Made by a program: the position numbers and the translations under genes. Below, one piece after another: positions 10,159-18,943 of a DNA stretch of 64,000 nt. How positions within the stretch are numbered: position 1 is the first letter of the stretch; every line of letters begins with the position of its first letter. A model generated the notes under the pieces. The model had not been told where the DNA came from. It saw nothing but the letters and a program-made list of their open reading frames with translations, and did not search any database. The stretch is from the NCBI GenBank assembly GCA_900315805.1, contig ONAN01000003.1, forward strand, positions 1 to 64,000. The letters are read 5' to 3'. Source of the DNA: an uncultured Selenomonadales bacterium. Its GTDB lineage: Bacteria; Bacillota; Negativicutes; Acidaminococcales; Acidaminococcaceae.

Positions 10159-10254
10159 GATTGTGTATTAAATGTGACAGATGTGTGTATTGACAGGAAT
10201 GTTTACACAGGTATTACGTAAGTATTACCAAGCGGAAGGAGATTCGGACAGAGT

Positions 10255-11097
10255 ATGGATATTCGCTATTCGGCCAATCCGAACGACATGAAACGGTACA
10301 CGACGGAGGAGATCCGCAAGGAATTCCACATTTCCGGGCTGTTCCGGGATGACACGGTGCAGGCCGTGTATTCCCATGTGGACCGCATGGTCGTGTTCGG
10401 CTGCAAACCCGTGACGAAGACCGTGTCCCTCGATGACGGCATCGATGTATGGCACAGCTTCGGCACCAAATTCATTTTGGAACGCCGGGAAATCGGCATC
10501 TTCAACGTGGGCGGCGCGGGCGTCATCACCTGCGACGGCACGGCCTACAAACTGGGCCACAAGGACTGCCTCTACGTGACCATGGGTACGAAGGAAGTCA
10601 CGTTCCACAGCGACGACGCAAAGGAACCGGCCCTGTTCTACATGGTTTCGGCCCCGGCCCACAAGCCCTGCAAGACCACGCTGCTGACCATCGAACAGGC
10701 CCGCAAGGTGCCCTGCGGCAGCGCGGAAACTTCCAATGACCGTGTCATCAACCAGTTCATCCATCCCGATGTACTGGAAACGTGCCAGCTTTCCATGGGC
10801 ATGACGAGCCTTAAGACGGGCAGCGTCTGGAACACCATGCCGGCCCATACGCACGAACGCCGCATGGAAGTCTATTTCTATTTCGATATCCCGAAAGACA
10901 ATGTCGTGTTCCACTTTATGGGACAGCCGCAGGAAACGCGCCATATCGTGATGCAGAACTATGACGCCGTCATCAGTCCTTCCTGGAGCATCCACGCGGG
11001 CTGCGGCACGTCGAACTATACGTTCATCTGGGCCATGGGCGGCGAAAACAAGACCTTCACCGACATGGACGACATCAAGAACACGGACCTGCGCTGA
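10255..11097 (+). CDS. kduI: 5-dehydro-4-deoxy-D-glucuronate isomerase
   Basis: KduI isomerises the 4-deoxy-5-keto hexuronate released by pectin or glycosaminoglycan lyases to 2,5-diketo-3-deoxygluconate. The 280-residue length is normal and the whole sequence reads as KduI, from RYSANPNDMKRYTTEEIR at the start to the cupin metal motif PAHTHERRMEVYFYF at about residues 198-212 and SPSWSIHAGCGTSNYTFIWAM near 242-262. It starts an apparent operon with kduD and the tripartite transporter genes. Confidence 0.95.
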   Translation: MDIRYSANPNDMKRYTTEEIRKEFHISGLFRDDTVQAVYSHVDRMVVFGCKPVTKTVSLDDGIDVWHSFGTKFILERREIGIFNVGGAGVITCDGTAYKLGHKDCLYVTMGTKEVTFHSDDAKEPALFYMVSAPAHKPCKTTLLTIEQARKVPCGSAETSNDRVINQFIHPDVLETCQLSMGMTSLKTGSVWNTMPAHTHERRMEVYFYFDIPKDNVVFHFMGQPQETRHIVMQNYDAVISPSWSIHAGCGTSNYTFIWAMGGENKTFTDMDDIKNTDLR

Positions 11098-11140
11098 GAC
11101 AAGGGCGCGGCAGTGTGTGGAGCAAGGGAGAAGCGGTAAA

Positions 11141-11953
11141 ATGACAACAGGTATGTCTTTTGAAAACATGTTCAGTCTGAAGGGCCGTGTGGCCCTGGTG
11201 ACGGGTGCCGCTTACGGTATCGGGTTCGCCATTGCGCGGGCCTTCGCCAAGGCAGGCGCCAAGATTGCCTTCAACTGCCGGAGTCAGAAGCATCTGGACC
11301 AGGCACTGAAGGATTACACGGCGGAAGGAATCGATGCGAAAGGCTATATCGCCGACGTGACTGACGAAGAGCAGGTGAAGAAGCTCGTCGCCGACATCGA
11401 GCGGGACCTGGGCACCATCGACATCCTCGTCAACAATGCAGGCATCATCAAACGCATTCCCATGACGGAAATGAGCGTTGCGGAATTCCGCCAGGTCATC
11501 GACATCGACCTGAACGCCCCGTTCATCGTGTCGAAGGCCGTCATCCCCGGCATGATCCGCCAGGGGCACGGCAAAATCATCAACATCTGCTCCATGATGA
11601 GCGAACTGGGCCGCGAGACCGTGTCGGCCTACGCCGCCGCCAAGGGCGGTTTGAAGATGCTGACCCGCAACATCTGCGCCGAATACGGCGGGGCCAACAT
11701 CCAGTGCAACGGCATCGGGCCGGGCTATATCGCCACGCCCCAGACGGCTCCGCTGCGGGAAATCCAGCCCGACGGCAGCCGCCATCCGTTCGACAAGTTC
11801 ATCATTTCCAAGACGCCGGCAGCCCGCTGGGGCACCCCGGAAGATCTGGAAGGTCCGGCCATCTTCCTCGCTTCCGACGCGTCGAACTTCGTAAACGGCC
11901 ATATCCTGTACGTCGACGGCGGCATCCTCGCCTACATCGGCAAACAGCCCTGA
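11141..11953 (+). CDS. kduD: 2-dehydro-3-deoxy-D-gluconate 5-dehydrogenase (KduD-type SDR)
   Basis: A 270-residue short-chain dehydrogenase that reduces the product of KduI to 2-keto-3-deoxygluconate (KDG) with NAD(P)H. The nucleotide loop is TGAAYGIG at about residues 21-28, the NNAG motif is near 98-101, and the catalytic S...YAAAK tetrad is near 155-171. I chose the ATG at 11141, preceded by AAGGGAG. It follows kduI by 43 bases; the neighbour makes KduD the best assignment among the many similar SDRs. Confidence 0.9.
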   Translation: MTTGMSFENMFSLKGRVALVTGAAYGIGFAIARAFAKAGAKIAFNCRSQKHLDQALKDYTAEGIDAKGYIADVTDEEQVKKLVADIERDLGTIDILVNNAGIIKRIPMTEMSVAEFRQVIDIDLNAPFIVSKAVIPGMIRQGHGKIINICSMMSELGRETVSAYAAAKGGLKMLTRNICAEYGGANIQCNGIGPGYIATPQTAPLREIQPDGSRHPFDKFIISKTPAARWGTPEDLEGPAIFLASDASNFVNGHILYVDGGILAYIGKQP

Positions 11954-12024
11954 TTCCGGTATCTGCGGCCGGGGCGGTTCCCCGGCTGGCAATATAAATT
12001 TAACTTCTAAGGAGGAGTAAATCC

Positions 12025-13020
12025 ATGAAGAAAGGTTTAACAGTTGCAGCAGTATCCGCGTTGACCCTGTCCCTGTTACTGGCAGGCTGCGGCGGCGGTG
12101 GTGACAAGAAGGGTGCCACCAAGAAAGTCGATTACCCGACGAAGAACATCACCATGATCTGCCCGTGGGGCGCCGGCGGCGGCACGGACGCCGTGCTGCG
12201 CGCACTGTGCAAAGCAGCTGAAAAAGAGACGAAGGGCAAGACCATCACGGTTTCCAACGTCACCGGTGGCGGCGGTGCTACGGGCCATGCAGCCATCATG
12301 AAGGCAAAACCTGATGGATACACGATCGGCATGATCACGTTCGAACTGAACTCCATGCCGCCGCAGAAACTGGCTCCGTTCACCTATAAGGACTTCGACC
12401 CCGTCATCCGCGTCAACACGGACGCAGCAGCCCTGACGGTTCCGAAGGACGCTCCGTACAACAACCTGAAGGAATTCGTGGAATACGCTAAGAAGCATCC
12501 GGACGAAATCAGCATCGGCAACTCCGCTCCTGGTTCCGTTTGGCATATCGCTGCCGGCCTGATGGCCCAGAAGACCGGTATCAAGGTTAAACACGTTCCG
12601 TTCGAAGGCGCAGGCCCGGCTGTAACGGCACTGGTCGGCCATCATATCCAGGCCGTATCCGTATCCGTCGCCGAAGTTCAGTCCCAGGTCAAAGCCGGCC
12701 AGCTGAAGATCCTGGGTGTCATGGACACCAAGCGTGACCCGCTGTTCCCGGATGTTCCGACCTTCAAGGAACAGGGCGTTGACGTCGTATTCGGTACCTG
12801 GCGCGGCATCGGCCTGCCGAAGGGCGTAGATCCGGCTGTCAAGAGCCAGATCGTCGACATCTTCTCGAAAGCCATGAAGGATCAGGAATTTATCTCCTAC
12901 ACGAAGAAGGCCGGCCTGAACCTGGCTTACCAGGGCCCGGACGAATTCGCGAAATTCCTGGCTGAAAACGCGGAACTGGTCGACAAGACCATGGACTCCA
13001 TCGGCCTGAAGAAAAAATAA
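12025..13020 (+). CDS. tctC: Tripartite tricarboxylate transporter substrate-binding protein (TctC family)
   Basis: A 331-residue exported binding protein of the TctC/Bug family. The signal peptide ends in a lipobox, L-L-A-G-C, near residues 18-22, followed by a Gly-rich linker, so it is a lipoprotein. The family motifs YPTKNITMICPWGAGGGTD (about 37-55) and GGGGATGHAAIMKAKPDGYT (about 81-100) line the ligand cleft. A strong AAGGAGGAG site precedes it. It sits between kduD and tctBA, followed by a hairpin. The substrate cannot be read from the sequence; the neighbouring genes suggest a uronate-derived acid rather than citrate. Confidence 0.93.
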   Translation: MKKGLTVAAVSALTLSLLLAGCGGGGDKKGATKKVDYPTKNITMICPWGAGGGTDAVLRALCKAAEKETKGKTITVSNVTGGGGATGHAAIMKAKPDGYTIGMITFELNSMPPQKLAPFTYKDFDPVIRVNTDAAALTVPKDAPYNNLKEFVEYAKKHPDEISIGNSAPGSVWHIAAGLMAQKTGIKVKHVPFEGAGPAVTALVGHHIQAVSVSVAEVQSQVKAGQLKILGVMDTKRDPLFPDVPTFKEQGVDVVFGTWRGIGLPKGVDPAVKSQIVDIFSKAMKDQEFISYTKKAGLNLAYQGPDEFAKFLAENAELVDKTMDSIGLKKK

Positions 13021-13040
13021 TCCAAGTCTCCGTTAATCTT

Positions 13041-13076
13041 GGGACAGCCGGCCGTTCCGACTGGCTGTCCCTTTTC
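13041..13076 (+). terminator. Attenuating hairpin between tctC and tctB
   Basis: GGGACAGCC (13041-13049) pairs with GGCTGTCCC (13063-13071), followed by TTTT. It probably reduces read-through into tctBA so that more binding protein than permease is made. Confidence 0.75.
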
Positions 13077-13094
13077 TATAAGGGTGTTTTTGAA

Positions 13095-13565
13095 ATGAAG
13101 AAAGCAAATATCGTCTTTGGAATCATAGGATTATTGCTGAGCGCCTACGTGTGGATTTCCAGTGCCGATTTCCCCTATGACAAGATCATGATCCTGGGAC
13201 CGGAATTCTTCCCGCGCGTCATGGCCGTGGCCATGGCCATCGCTTCGGCCGGCCTGCTGGTGCAGACCTTCGTGAGCGGTGCCGTCGGCGACGGTAAATC
13301 CATTTCCCTGAAAAACCCCGGCATCCGCCGCGCGTTGATCGTCTTTGTTGCCGCCGTGGTTTATGCGGCACTGCTTCCCATACTCGGTTTCATCATCGAT
13401 TCGCTCCTGTTCATGATGTTCATGATGTACATGCTGCAGTTCAGGTCCTACGGAAAGATGTTCCTGAGCAGCGTCCTCACGATTGCGATCGTTATTTTCG
13501 CATTCCAGATTATGTTGCAGATTCAGCTGCCTGCCGGTATTTTGGACGGCATGCTGCCGTGGTGA
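13095..13565 (+). CDS. tctB: Tripartite tricarboxylate transporter small membrane subunit (TctB family)
   Basis: A 156-residue membrane protein with four predicted hydrophobic segments (about residues 5-22, 38-57, 77-110 and 120-142), the usual TctB architecture. It forms the membrane complex with TctA. It lies between tctC and tctA on the same strand. Confidence 0.9.
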   Translation: MKKANIVFGIIGLLLSAYVWISSADFPYDKIMILGPEFFPRVMAVAMAIASAGLLVQTFVSGAVGDGKSISLKNPGIRRALIVFVAAVVYAALLPILGFIIDSLLFMMFMMYMLQFRSYGKMFLSSVLTIAIVIFAFQIMLQIQLPAGILDGMLPW

Positions 13566-13611
13566 CAGGCGCTCTCCCATAAATTTTTGAGAATTAAGGT
13601 GGAATAATCTT

Positions 13612-15135
13612 ATGGATTTTGCAATGTATTTATCGGCTTTGCTGAACGTGCTCCAGCCATCCCATCTGGCTGTCGTGTTCGCCGGTGCGCTGGGCGGCAT
13701 CCTCGTCGGCTCCATCCCCGGCCTGACGGCGACCATGGGCGTGGCCCTGCTGGTTCCGTTCAGTTTCGGCATGGACATGGACGTGTCCATCGGCATGCTC
13801 CTTGGTCTGTATTGCGGCGCCATGTACGGCGGCTCCATCGCGTCCATCCTGATCCGTACCCCCGGTACGCCTGCGGCGGCGGCCACGCTGCTCGACGGCT
13901 ATCCCCTGGGACAGAAAGGGCAGGGCAGCCGCGCGCTGTCCATGAGCCTCTGGGCCTCCTTCATCGGCGGCCTCATCGGTTGCGGCATCATGACGTTCCT
14001 GTCGCCGCAGATTTCGAAATTCGCATTGAAGTTCAGCCCTGCTGAATATTTCGCCCTGGCCATCTTCGGTTTGTCCGTCATCGTATCCATTTCGGGCAAC
14101 TCCGTCGTCAAGGGCATCATGTCCGGCCTTTTCGGCCTGCTGCTGTGCACCATCGGGTCCGACCCCATTTCGGGATATCCCCGCTGGATCTTCGGCAACA
14201 TGCAGCTCTATGAAGGACCTCCTTTCATCCCGACCCTGATCGGCCTGTTCGCCGTTTCGGAAATTCTTTCCAACGTGGAGAATTTCGCTCCCGGCAAGAA
14301 GATCAAGGCGGAAAAGGTGACGCAGGTCCTGCCGACGGTCAAGGATATGAAGCGCTGCCTGTCCACGTACGTCAAAGGCGGCATCATCGGTTCCTTCATC
14401 GGGTCCATTCCCGGTGCCGGCGGCGATATCGCAGCCTTCGTTTCCTACGGCGAAGCCAAGCGTTCCTCCAAGACGCCGGAAAAATTCGGTACCGGCATGA
14501 TTGAAGGCGTGGCGGCCTCCGAATCGGCCAACAACGGCTGCTCCGGCGGCGCCATGATTCCGCTGCTGTCCCTGGGTGTGCCCGGCGACTCCGTCACGGC
14601 CATCCTGCTCGGCGCCTTCATCATTCACGGCCTCCAGCCCGGCCCGCTGCTGTACAAGGACCACATGGACGTCGTCTACATGGTCTTTGCCTCCCTGCTC
14701 GTGGCCAACATCGCCATGTTCATCCTGGGAGCCATCGGCGTGCGCTTCTTCTCCAAGGTCATCGCCATGGACAAGCGCCTGCTGCTGCCGATCATCTTCA
14801 TTTTGTCCATGACCGGTTCCTACTCCATGCGCAACAGCCTCTTCGACGTGTTTCTGACCCTGGCCTTCGGTGTCATCGGCTTCCTGATGCAGCGCTACGG
14901 ATTCCCCCTGGCGCCCATCCTGCTGGCCCTCATCCTCGGGCCTATGGCGGAAAGCAACCTGCGCCGGTTCCTGGTCATCGCCCAGGGCGACGCCACGCAG
15001 TTCATCGGCCATCCCATCGCCATGACGCTCTTCATTCTGGCAGCCATCTCCCTGGTCCTGGCCCTGATCAGCCAGCAGAAAACGGCTAAACGCCTGAAGG
15101 CAAACGCCGGCAGCGAAGAAGAGGACGACGACTGA
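13612..15135 (+). CDS. tctA: Tripartite tricarboxylate transporter large permease (TctA family)
   Basis: A 507-residue polytopic permease with about 11-12 membrane segments, powered by an ion gradient. The family signature GSIPGLTATMGVALLVPFS appears near residues 33-51, and a related inverted-repeat copy, GSIPGAGGDIAAFVSYGEAKR, near 265-285. The C-terminal tail is Lys/Glu/Asp-rich and cytoplasmic. It ends the kdu-tct block and is followed by a terminator. Confidence 0.94.
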   Translation: MDFAMYLSALLNVLQPSHLAVVFAGALGGILVGSIPGLTATMGVALLVPFSFGMDMDVSIGMLLGLYCGAMYGGSIASILIRTPGTPAAAATLLDGYPLGQKGQGSRALSMSLWASFIGGLIGCGIMTFLSPQISKFALKFSPAEYFALAIFGLSVIVSISGNSVVKGIMSGLFGLLLCTIGSDPISGYPRWIFGNMQLYEGPPFIPTLIGLFAVSEILSNVENFAPGKKIKAEKVTQVLPTVKDMKRCLSTYVKGGIIGSFIGSIPGAGGDIAAFVSYGEAKRSSKTPEKFGTGMIEGVAASESANNGCSGGAMIPLLSLGVPGDSVTAILLGAFIIHGLQPGPLLYKDHMDVVYMVFASLLVANIAMFILGAIGVRFFSKVIAMDKRLLLPIIFILSMTGSYSMRNSLFDVFLTLAFGVIGFLMQRYGFPLAPILLALILGPMAESNLRRFLVIAQGDATQFIGHPIAMTLFILAAISLVLALISQQKTAKRLKANAGSEEEDDD

Positions 15136-15157
15136 ACACCCTCAAAACTGCATACGT

Positions 15158-15170
15158 GTAAACCGTTTAC
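15158..15170. promoter_or_regulatory. Palindrome GTAAAC-C-GTTTAC downstream of tctA
   Basis: A 6-1-6 inverted repeat with a CG centre, resembling LacI-family operators. It touches the 5' arm of the tctA terminator and lies 135 bases before dgoK, so it may be an operator or simply part of the terminator stem region. Confidence 0.3.
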
Positions 15171-15225
15171 GGACGGGTTTTCGACGATGTATCTAACGAT
15201 ACGGCCGGAAATCCGCCCGTTTTTG
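15169..15225 (+). terminator. Terminator after tctA
   Basis: A long stem (about 15169-15182 with 15207-15220, one mismatch and two wobbles) enclosing a small inner hairpin (GTATC...GATAC) and followed by TTTTT. Confidence 0.7.
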
Positions 15226-15304
15226 TTATACGCGCCGGATTAAACTGGCGCTTCTGACCTTATTTCTGCTACAATAGGGGAGTAAGGAAAAGGAAGTGTG
15301 TACC

Positions 15305-16312
15305 ATGGTGATTGCGACAATGGACGGCGGCACGACGAATACGCGCGTCCTGTTATGGCAAAACGGGCGCCTGCTCAGCAAGGCGGCCGCACCGGTCGGT
15401 GTGCGGGTGACGGCCATGGAAGGGTCGGACCGCAAATTGAAGGAAACCATCCGCAAGCTGCTCGATGAGGCGGCCGCGGCAGCCGGCGTTTCCCGGAAGG
15501 ATATCGGCCTCATCGTTGCTTCGGGCATGCTGACGTCGAACCTGGGCCTGGTGGAAATCCCCCACGAGACAGCGCCCCTCCGGCCGGAAGAACTGGCGTC
15601 CCGCATGGTGGAACGGCGGTTTCCGGAACTGGCGGGCGATACGCCGTTCTGGTTCGTGCCCGGCGTGAAGAACATGGCGGACAAGGAACTGACGGAGGAG
15701 AACTGCCTGTCCATGGATATGATGCGCGGCGAGGAGACGGAAGCGGCAGCCCTTCTGGCCCACTATCGGCCGCAGGGGGCGACGGTCCTCGTTCTGCCCG
15801 GCTCGCACAACAAGTACATCGCCGTGACGGAGGACGGGCGCATTGCCGGATGCCTCACGTCACTCACGGGCGAACTGCTGCAGAACCTGACGGAGAACAG
15901 CATCCTGGCGAGCAGCGTAGACCGCGGGTTCGCGGACCGCTTCCTGCCGGAACCGTTCCTGCGCGGCGTCCGCTGGGGCGCCTCGACAGGCCTGGGGCAC
16001 GGCGCCTTTTTGTGCCGTATCCACGAGCAGTTTTTCCACGACAAGCCGTTGGAAGCGCAAAACTACCTGCTGGGCCTGCTTCTGGGCGATGACTGGAAGA
16101 CCCTGTCCCAGCGCCCGCTCTTTGGCAGCCTGGACAAGGCGGCCTTCCTCGTGGCGGGCCGTCCGGTGATGCAGCAGGCCTATGCGTGCCTCTTCGGACA
16201 GCAGCACTGGCGCACGGAACTGGTACCGGAAGAATTACAGGAAACACTGGCCGGCCGGGGAGCGCTGGAACTGGCGTCCCTGCGGGGCCTGATACAGGAG
16301 GAGTCCCTATGA
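15305..16312 (+). CDS. dgoK: 2-dehydro-3-deoxygalactonokinase family kinase
   Basis: A 335-residue kinase of the DgoK family, which phosphorylates 2-keto-3-deoxy sugar acids at C6. The N-terminal phosphate loop MDGGTTNTRV and the later LPGSHNKYI and GEL motifs are present. I chose the ATG at 15305, preceded by AGGAAG with 8 bases spacing; a GTG three codons upstream is in frame. Its stop overlaps the aldolase start (ATGA), so the kinase and aldolase form one translational unit. With kduID just upstream the physiological substrate may be KDG rather than the galactonate epimer, since no KdgK-type kinase is in the cluster. Confidence 0.9.
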   Translation: MVIATMDGGTTNTRVLLWQNGRLLSKAAAPVGVRVTAMEGSDRKLKETIRKLLDEAAAAAGVSRKDIGLIVASGMLTSNLGLVEIPHETAPLRPEELASRMVERRFPELAGDTPFWFVPGVKNMADKELTEENCLSMDMMRGEETEAAALLAHYRPQGATVLVLPGSHNKYIAVTEDGRIAGCLTSLTGELLQNLTENSILASSVDRGFADRFLPEPFLRGVRWGASTGLGHGAFLCRIHEQFFHDKPLEAQNYLLGLLLGDDWKTLSQRPLFGSLDKAAFLVAGRPVMQQAYACLFGQQHWRTELVPEELQETLAGRGALELASLRGLIQEESL

Positions 16313-16968
16313 TTCAGCACGAAGTACACAAACTGATGCCCGAACTGGCAGAACGAAAGATCGTCTCCATCGTCCGCGGCGTCCGCAGCAAAGACATCGT
16401 TGAAGCGGCAGAAGCCGTATACCGGGGCGGCATCCGCTTCCTCGAAGTGACCTTCGACATGGCGTCGGAGGAAAATTCCCGGGACACGCTGCGCAGCATC
16501 GCGCTGCTGCAGGAACATTTCGCAGGCCGTATGCATATCGGCGCCGGCACGGTCCTGACGCCGGAACAGGTCGAAGCGGCCGCCAAAGCCGGTGCGGAAT
16601 TCATGATTTCGCCCGACATGGACGTGGCGGTCATTCATAAGACGAAGGAACTGGGCCTGCTCTCCATGCCCGGGGCCATGACGCCGTCCGAAGTGAAGAC
16701 GGCCTGGATGGCCGGCGCGGACATCGTGAAGATTTTCCCGGCCTCCCTGCTGGGGCCGGCCTATGTCAAGGCCATCAAGGCACCTTTGTCGCAGGTGAAG
16801 CTGGCCGCCGTGGGCGGTATCAGTGTGGAGAACATCCGCACTTACCTGGATGCCGGCTATGACGGCTTCGGCATCGGCGGCAACCTGATCAATAAGGACC
16901 GGGCGGAACGCCATGCCTGGGACGAACTGACCCGCATCGCGCAGGCCTACACGGACGCCATCCGTTAA
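16309..16968 (+). CDS. KDPG/KDPGal aldolase (Eda/DgoA family)
   Basis: A 219-residue class I aldolase that splits 2-keto-3-deoxy-6-phospho sugar acids into pyruvate and glyceraldehyde 3-phosphate. Visible family features are IVRGV near residue 20, the catalytic Glu in FLEVTFDM near 44-51, GAGTVLTPEQ near 73-82, FMISPDMD near 93-100, and the Schiff-base Lys in DIVKIFPAS near 136-144. It overlaps dgoK by 4 bases. It could act on the gluconate or the galactonate epimer; sequence alone does not decide. Confidence 0.92.
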   Translation: MIQHEVHKLMPELAERKIVSIVRGVRSKDIVEAAEAVYRGGIRFLEVTFDMASEENSRDTLRSIALLQEHFAGRMHIGAGTVLTPEQVEAAAKAGAEFMISPDMDVAVIHKTKELGLLSMPGAMTPSEVKTAWMAGADIVKIFPASLLGPAYVKAIKAPLSQVKLAAVGGISVENIRTYLDAGYDGFGIGGNLINKDRAERHAWDELTRIAQAYTDAIR

Positions 16969-16993
16969 TCCGGCGCCGGACAGCCTTTGCTTG

Positions 16994-17022
16994 TTGCGAA
17001 TCCAGGGGAACTATGATATATT
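16994..17022 (+). promoter_or_regulatory. guaA promoter
   Basis: TTGCGA (16994-16999) and TATATT (17017-17022) are separated by 17 bases. Confidence 0.55.
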
Positions 17023-17059
17023 TTTCATATAATTGAAAGTAAGTTGTGGGTCCCTATGG

Positions 17060-17093
17060 GAAAGGAGGCGGCAGCTTCCGGCCGCGGGCCGGA
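17060..17093 (+). promoter_or_regulatory. guaA leader: displaced Shine-Dalgarno and hairpin
   Basis: AAAGGAGG at 17060-17067 is a perfect ribosome binding site but no start codon follows at normal distance. It is followed by a GC-only hairpin, CCGGCC-GCG-GGCCGG (17079-17093), and the likely ATG lies at 17107. The hairpin may bring the site nearer to the ATG or control access to it. Confidence 0.4.
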
Positions 17094-17106
17094 TTGCCAA
17101 AAGCGA

Positions 17107-18651
17107 ATGAGCGAACAAAAACATGAACTCGTGCTGGTCATCGATTTCGGTGCCCAGTATGCACAGCTGATTGCCCGCCGCGTCAGGGAATGCGGCGTAT
17201 ATTGCGAAATCCTGCCGTACACGGCGACGCTGGAGCGGATCAAGGCCAAGGAACCGGCGGCCATCATCCTGTCCGGCGGCCCCGCCAGTGTCTACGTGGA
17301 AAACGCACCCAAGGTGGATGCCGGCGTGTTCCAGCTGGGCGTGCCGGTACTGGGCATCTGCTACGGCCACCAGTTTACGGCCCAGACCCTGGGCGGCACC
17401 GTTTCGAGCGCCAACACGCATGAATACGGCAAAACGTCCATCGTGCTGCAGACGAACTGCAAACTGTTCCGCGGCCTGGAAGAGAACAACATCTGCTGGA
17501 TGAGCCATACGGATTTCGTGTCCAAAGTGCCGGAAGGCTTCACGCCGGTGGCCTCGACGTCGGATTGCCCCATCGCGGCCATGATCAACGAGGACAAAAA
17601 GTTCTACACCGTCCAGTTCCATCCCGAAGTGGAGCATACGCCGTTCGGCCGGAAACTGTTCCGGAACTTCCTCTTCGACATCTGCGAACTCTCCGGCGAC
17701 TGGAACATGAAGTCCTTTGTGGAACGCAAAGTGGCGGAAATCAAGGCCAAAGTCGGCGACAAGAAAGTGCTCTGCGCCCTCTCCGGCGGTGTCGATTCCT
17801 CCGTCGCGGCCGTGCTGGTACACAAGGCGGTCGGCAAACAGCTGACCTGCATCTTCGTGGATCACGGCCTGCTGCGCAAAGACGAAGGCGACCAGGTGGA
17901 GAAGGTGTTTAAGGATACCTTTGACATGAACTTCGTCCGCGTCAACGCCAAGGACCGTTTCCTGGGCAAACTGAAAGGCGTCTCGGATCCGGAGCAGAAA
18001 CGCAAGATCATCGGCGCCGAATTCATTCATGTATTTGACGAAGAATCGCGCAAACTGGGCAAGGTCGATTTCCTGGTCCAGGGCACCATCTACCCGGACG
18101 TCGTGGAAAGCGGCGGCACCGGCACGAGCGCAACCATCAAGAGTCATCATAACGTAGGCGGCCTGCCGAAGGACATGGACCTGCAGCTCATCGAACCGCT
18201 GCGCGAACTGTTCAAGGACGAAGTCCGGGCCGTCGGCACGGAACTGGGCATTCCCGACAATCTGGTATGGCGCCAGCCCTTCCCGGGACCGGGCCTGGCC
18301 ATCCGCGTCCTCGGCGAAGTCACCGAAGATAAGCTGGCCATTGTGCGGGAAGCCGACGCGATCTTCCGCGAGGAAATCGCCAATGCCGGCCTGGACCGCA
18401 AAATCTGGCAGTACTTCGCCTGCCTGCCCAACATCCGCAGCGTCGGTGTCATGGGCGACGACCGCACCTACTGCTACACCATCGCCCTGCGCGCCGTGCT
18501 GTCGACGGACGGCATGACCAGCGACTGGGCACACATCCCCTTCAGCGTACTCGACGTCATTTCCCGCCGCATCGTCAACGAGGTGAACGGCGTGAACCGC
18601 GTGGTCTACGATATCACGAGCAAACCGCCCGCGACCATCGAGTGGGAATAA
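17107..18651 (+). CDS. guaA: GMP synthase (glutamine-hydrolysing)
   Basis: GuaA aminates XMP to GMP in the last step of guanine nucleotide synthesis. The ATG at 17107 gives 514 residues, the normal length; in-frame ATGs at 17044 and 17056 would add unusual N-terminal residues. The class I glutaminase has its catalytic Cys in GICYGHQ near residue 84 and the His/Glu pair in FHPEVEHT near 178. The ATP pyrophosphatase motif SGGVDSS is near 226, and the C-terminal dimerisation domain ends with TIEWE. Co-transcription with neighbours is unlikely given its own promoter and terminator. Confidence 0.96.
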   Translation: MSEQKHELVLVIDFGAQYAQLIARRVRECGVYCEILPYTATLERIKAKEPAAIILSGGPASVYVENAPKVDAGVFQLGVPVLGICYGHQFTAQTLGGTVSSANTHEYGKTSIVLQTNCKLFRGLEENNICWMSHTDFVSKVPEGFTPVASTSDCPIAAMINEDKKFYTVQFHPEVEHTPFGRKLFRNFLFDICELSGDWNMKSFVERKVAEIKAKVGDKKVLCALSGGVDSSVAAVLVHKAVGKQLTCIFVDHGLLRKDEGDQVEKVFKDTFDMNFVRVNAKDRFLGKLKGVSDPEQKRKIIGAEFIHVFDEESRKLGKVDFLVQGTIYPDVVESGGTGTSATIKSHHNVGGLPKDMDLQLIEPLRELFKDEVRAVGTELGIPDNLVWRQPFPGPGLAIRVLGEVTEDKLAIVREADAIFREEIANAGLDRKIWQYFACLPNIRSVGVMGDDRTYCYTIALRAVLSTDGMTSDWAHIPFSVLDVISRRIVNEVNGVNRVVYDITSKPPATIEWE

Positions 18652-18682
18652 AGAATCCTATATATAGTTCATGGGAGGCATG

Positions 18683-18715
18683 AGGACAGTGGATTTTACA
18701 GCCACTGTCCTTTTT
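18683..18715 (+). terminator. guaA terminator
   Basis: A perfect 10-bp stem (AGGACAGTGG with CCACTGTCCT) with a 9-base loop and a T run. Confidence 0.9.
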
Positions 18716-18834
18716 GTGTTTTTCGGTCCGCCCTGTCAAGCAAAGCAGGCATTGGCCTCGCCGTGTCCCGCACATGCGGGATGAGGAACAGGTGCTTTCT
18801 CCGGTTATTCCCGACGGACTTGGCCGGCTTCCTG

Positions 18835-18863
18835 TTAACGGATACCGTCTTCCGTGGTAAAAT
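18835..18863 (+). promoter_or_regulatory. Promoter of the zinc-ribbon/Sel1 gene
   Basis: TTAACG (18835-18840) and TAAAAT (18858-18863) are separated by 17 bases. The remaining gap from the guaA terminator shows no other feature. Confidence 0.5.
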
Positions 18864-18943
18864 AAATATGATCCACCAAAATACACTGCTTCATCAGAAA
18901 TAGATAGGGAGAATTCCGTTACTACGATGCAGGAGGTATGGGC

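Noticed and set aside
15158-15170. LacI-type operator controlling dgoK
   Set aside because: The palindrome is clean, but it borders the tctA terminator, is far from the dgoK start and has no regulator gene nearby; kept only as a low-confidence site.
16969-16980. TCCGGCGCCGGA as a terminator after the aldolase gene
   Set aside because: It is a perfect 12-base palindrome but leaves almost no loop and is not followed by a T run.
16969-17106. Purine or other riboswitch before guaA
   Set aside because: No conserved purine-aptamer loops are visible; only a promoter, a displaced ribosome site and a single GC hairpin are seen.
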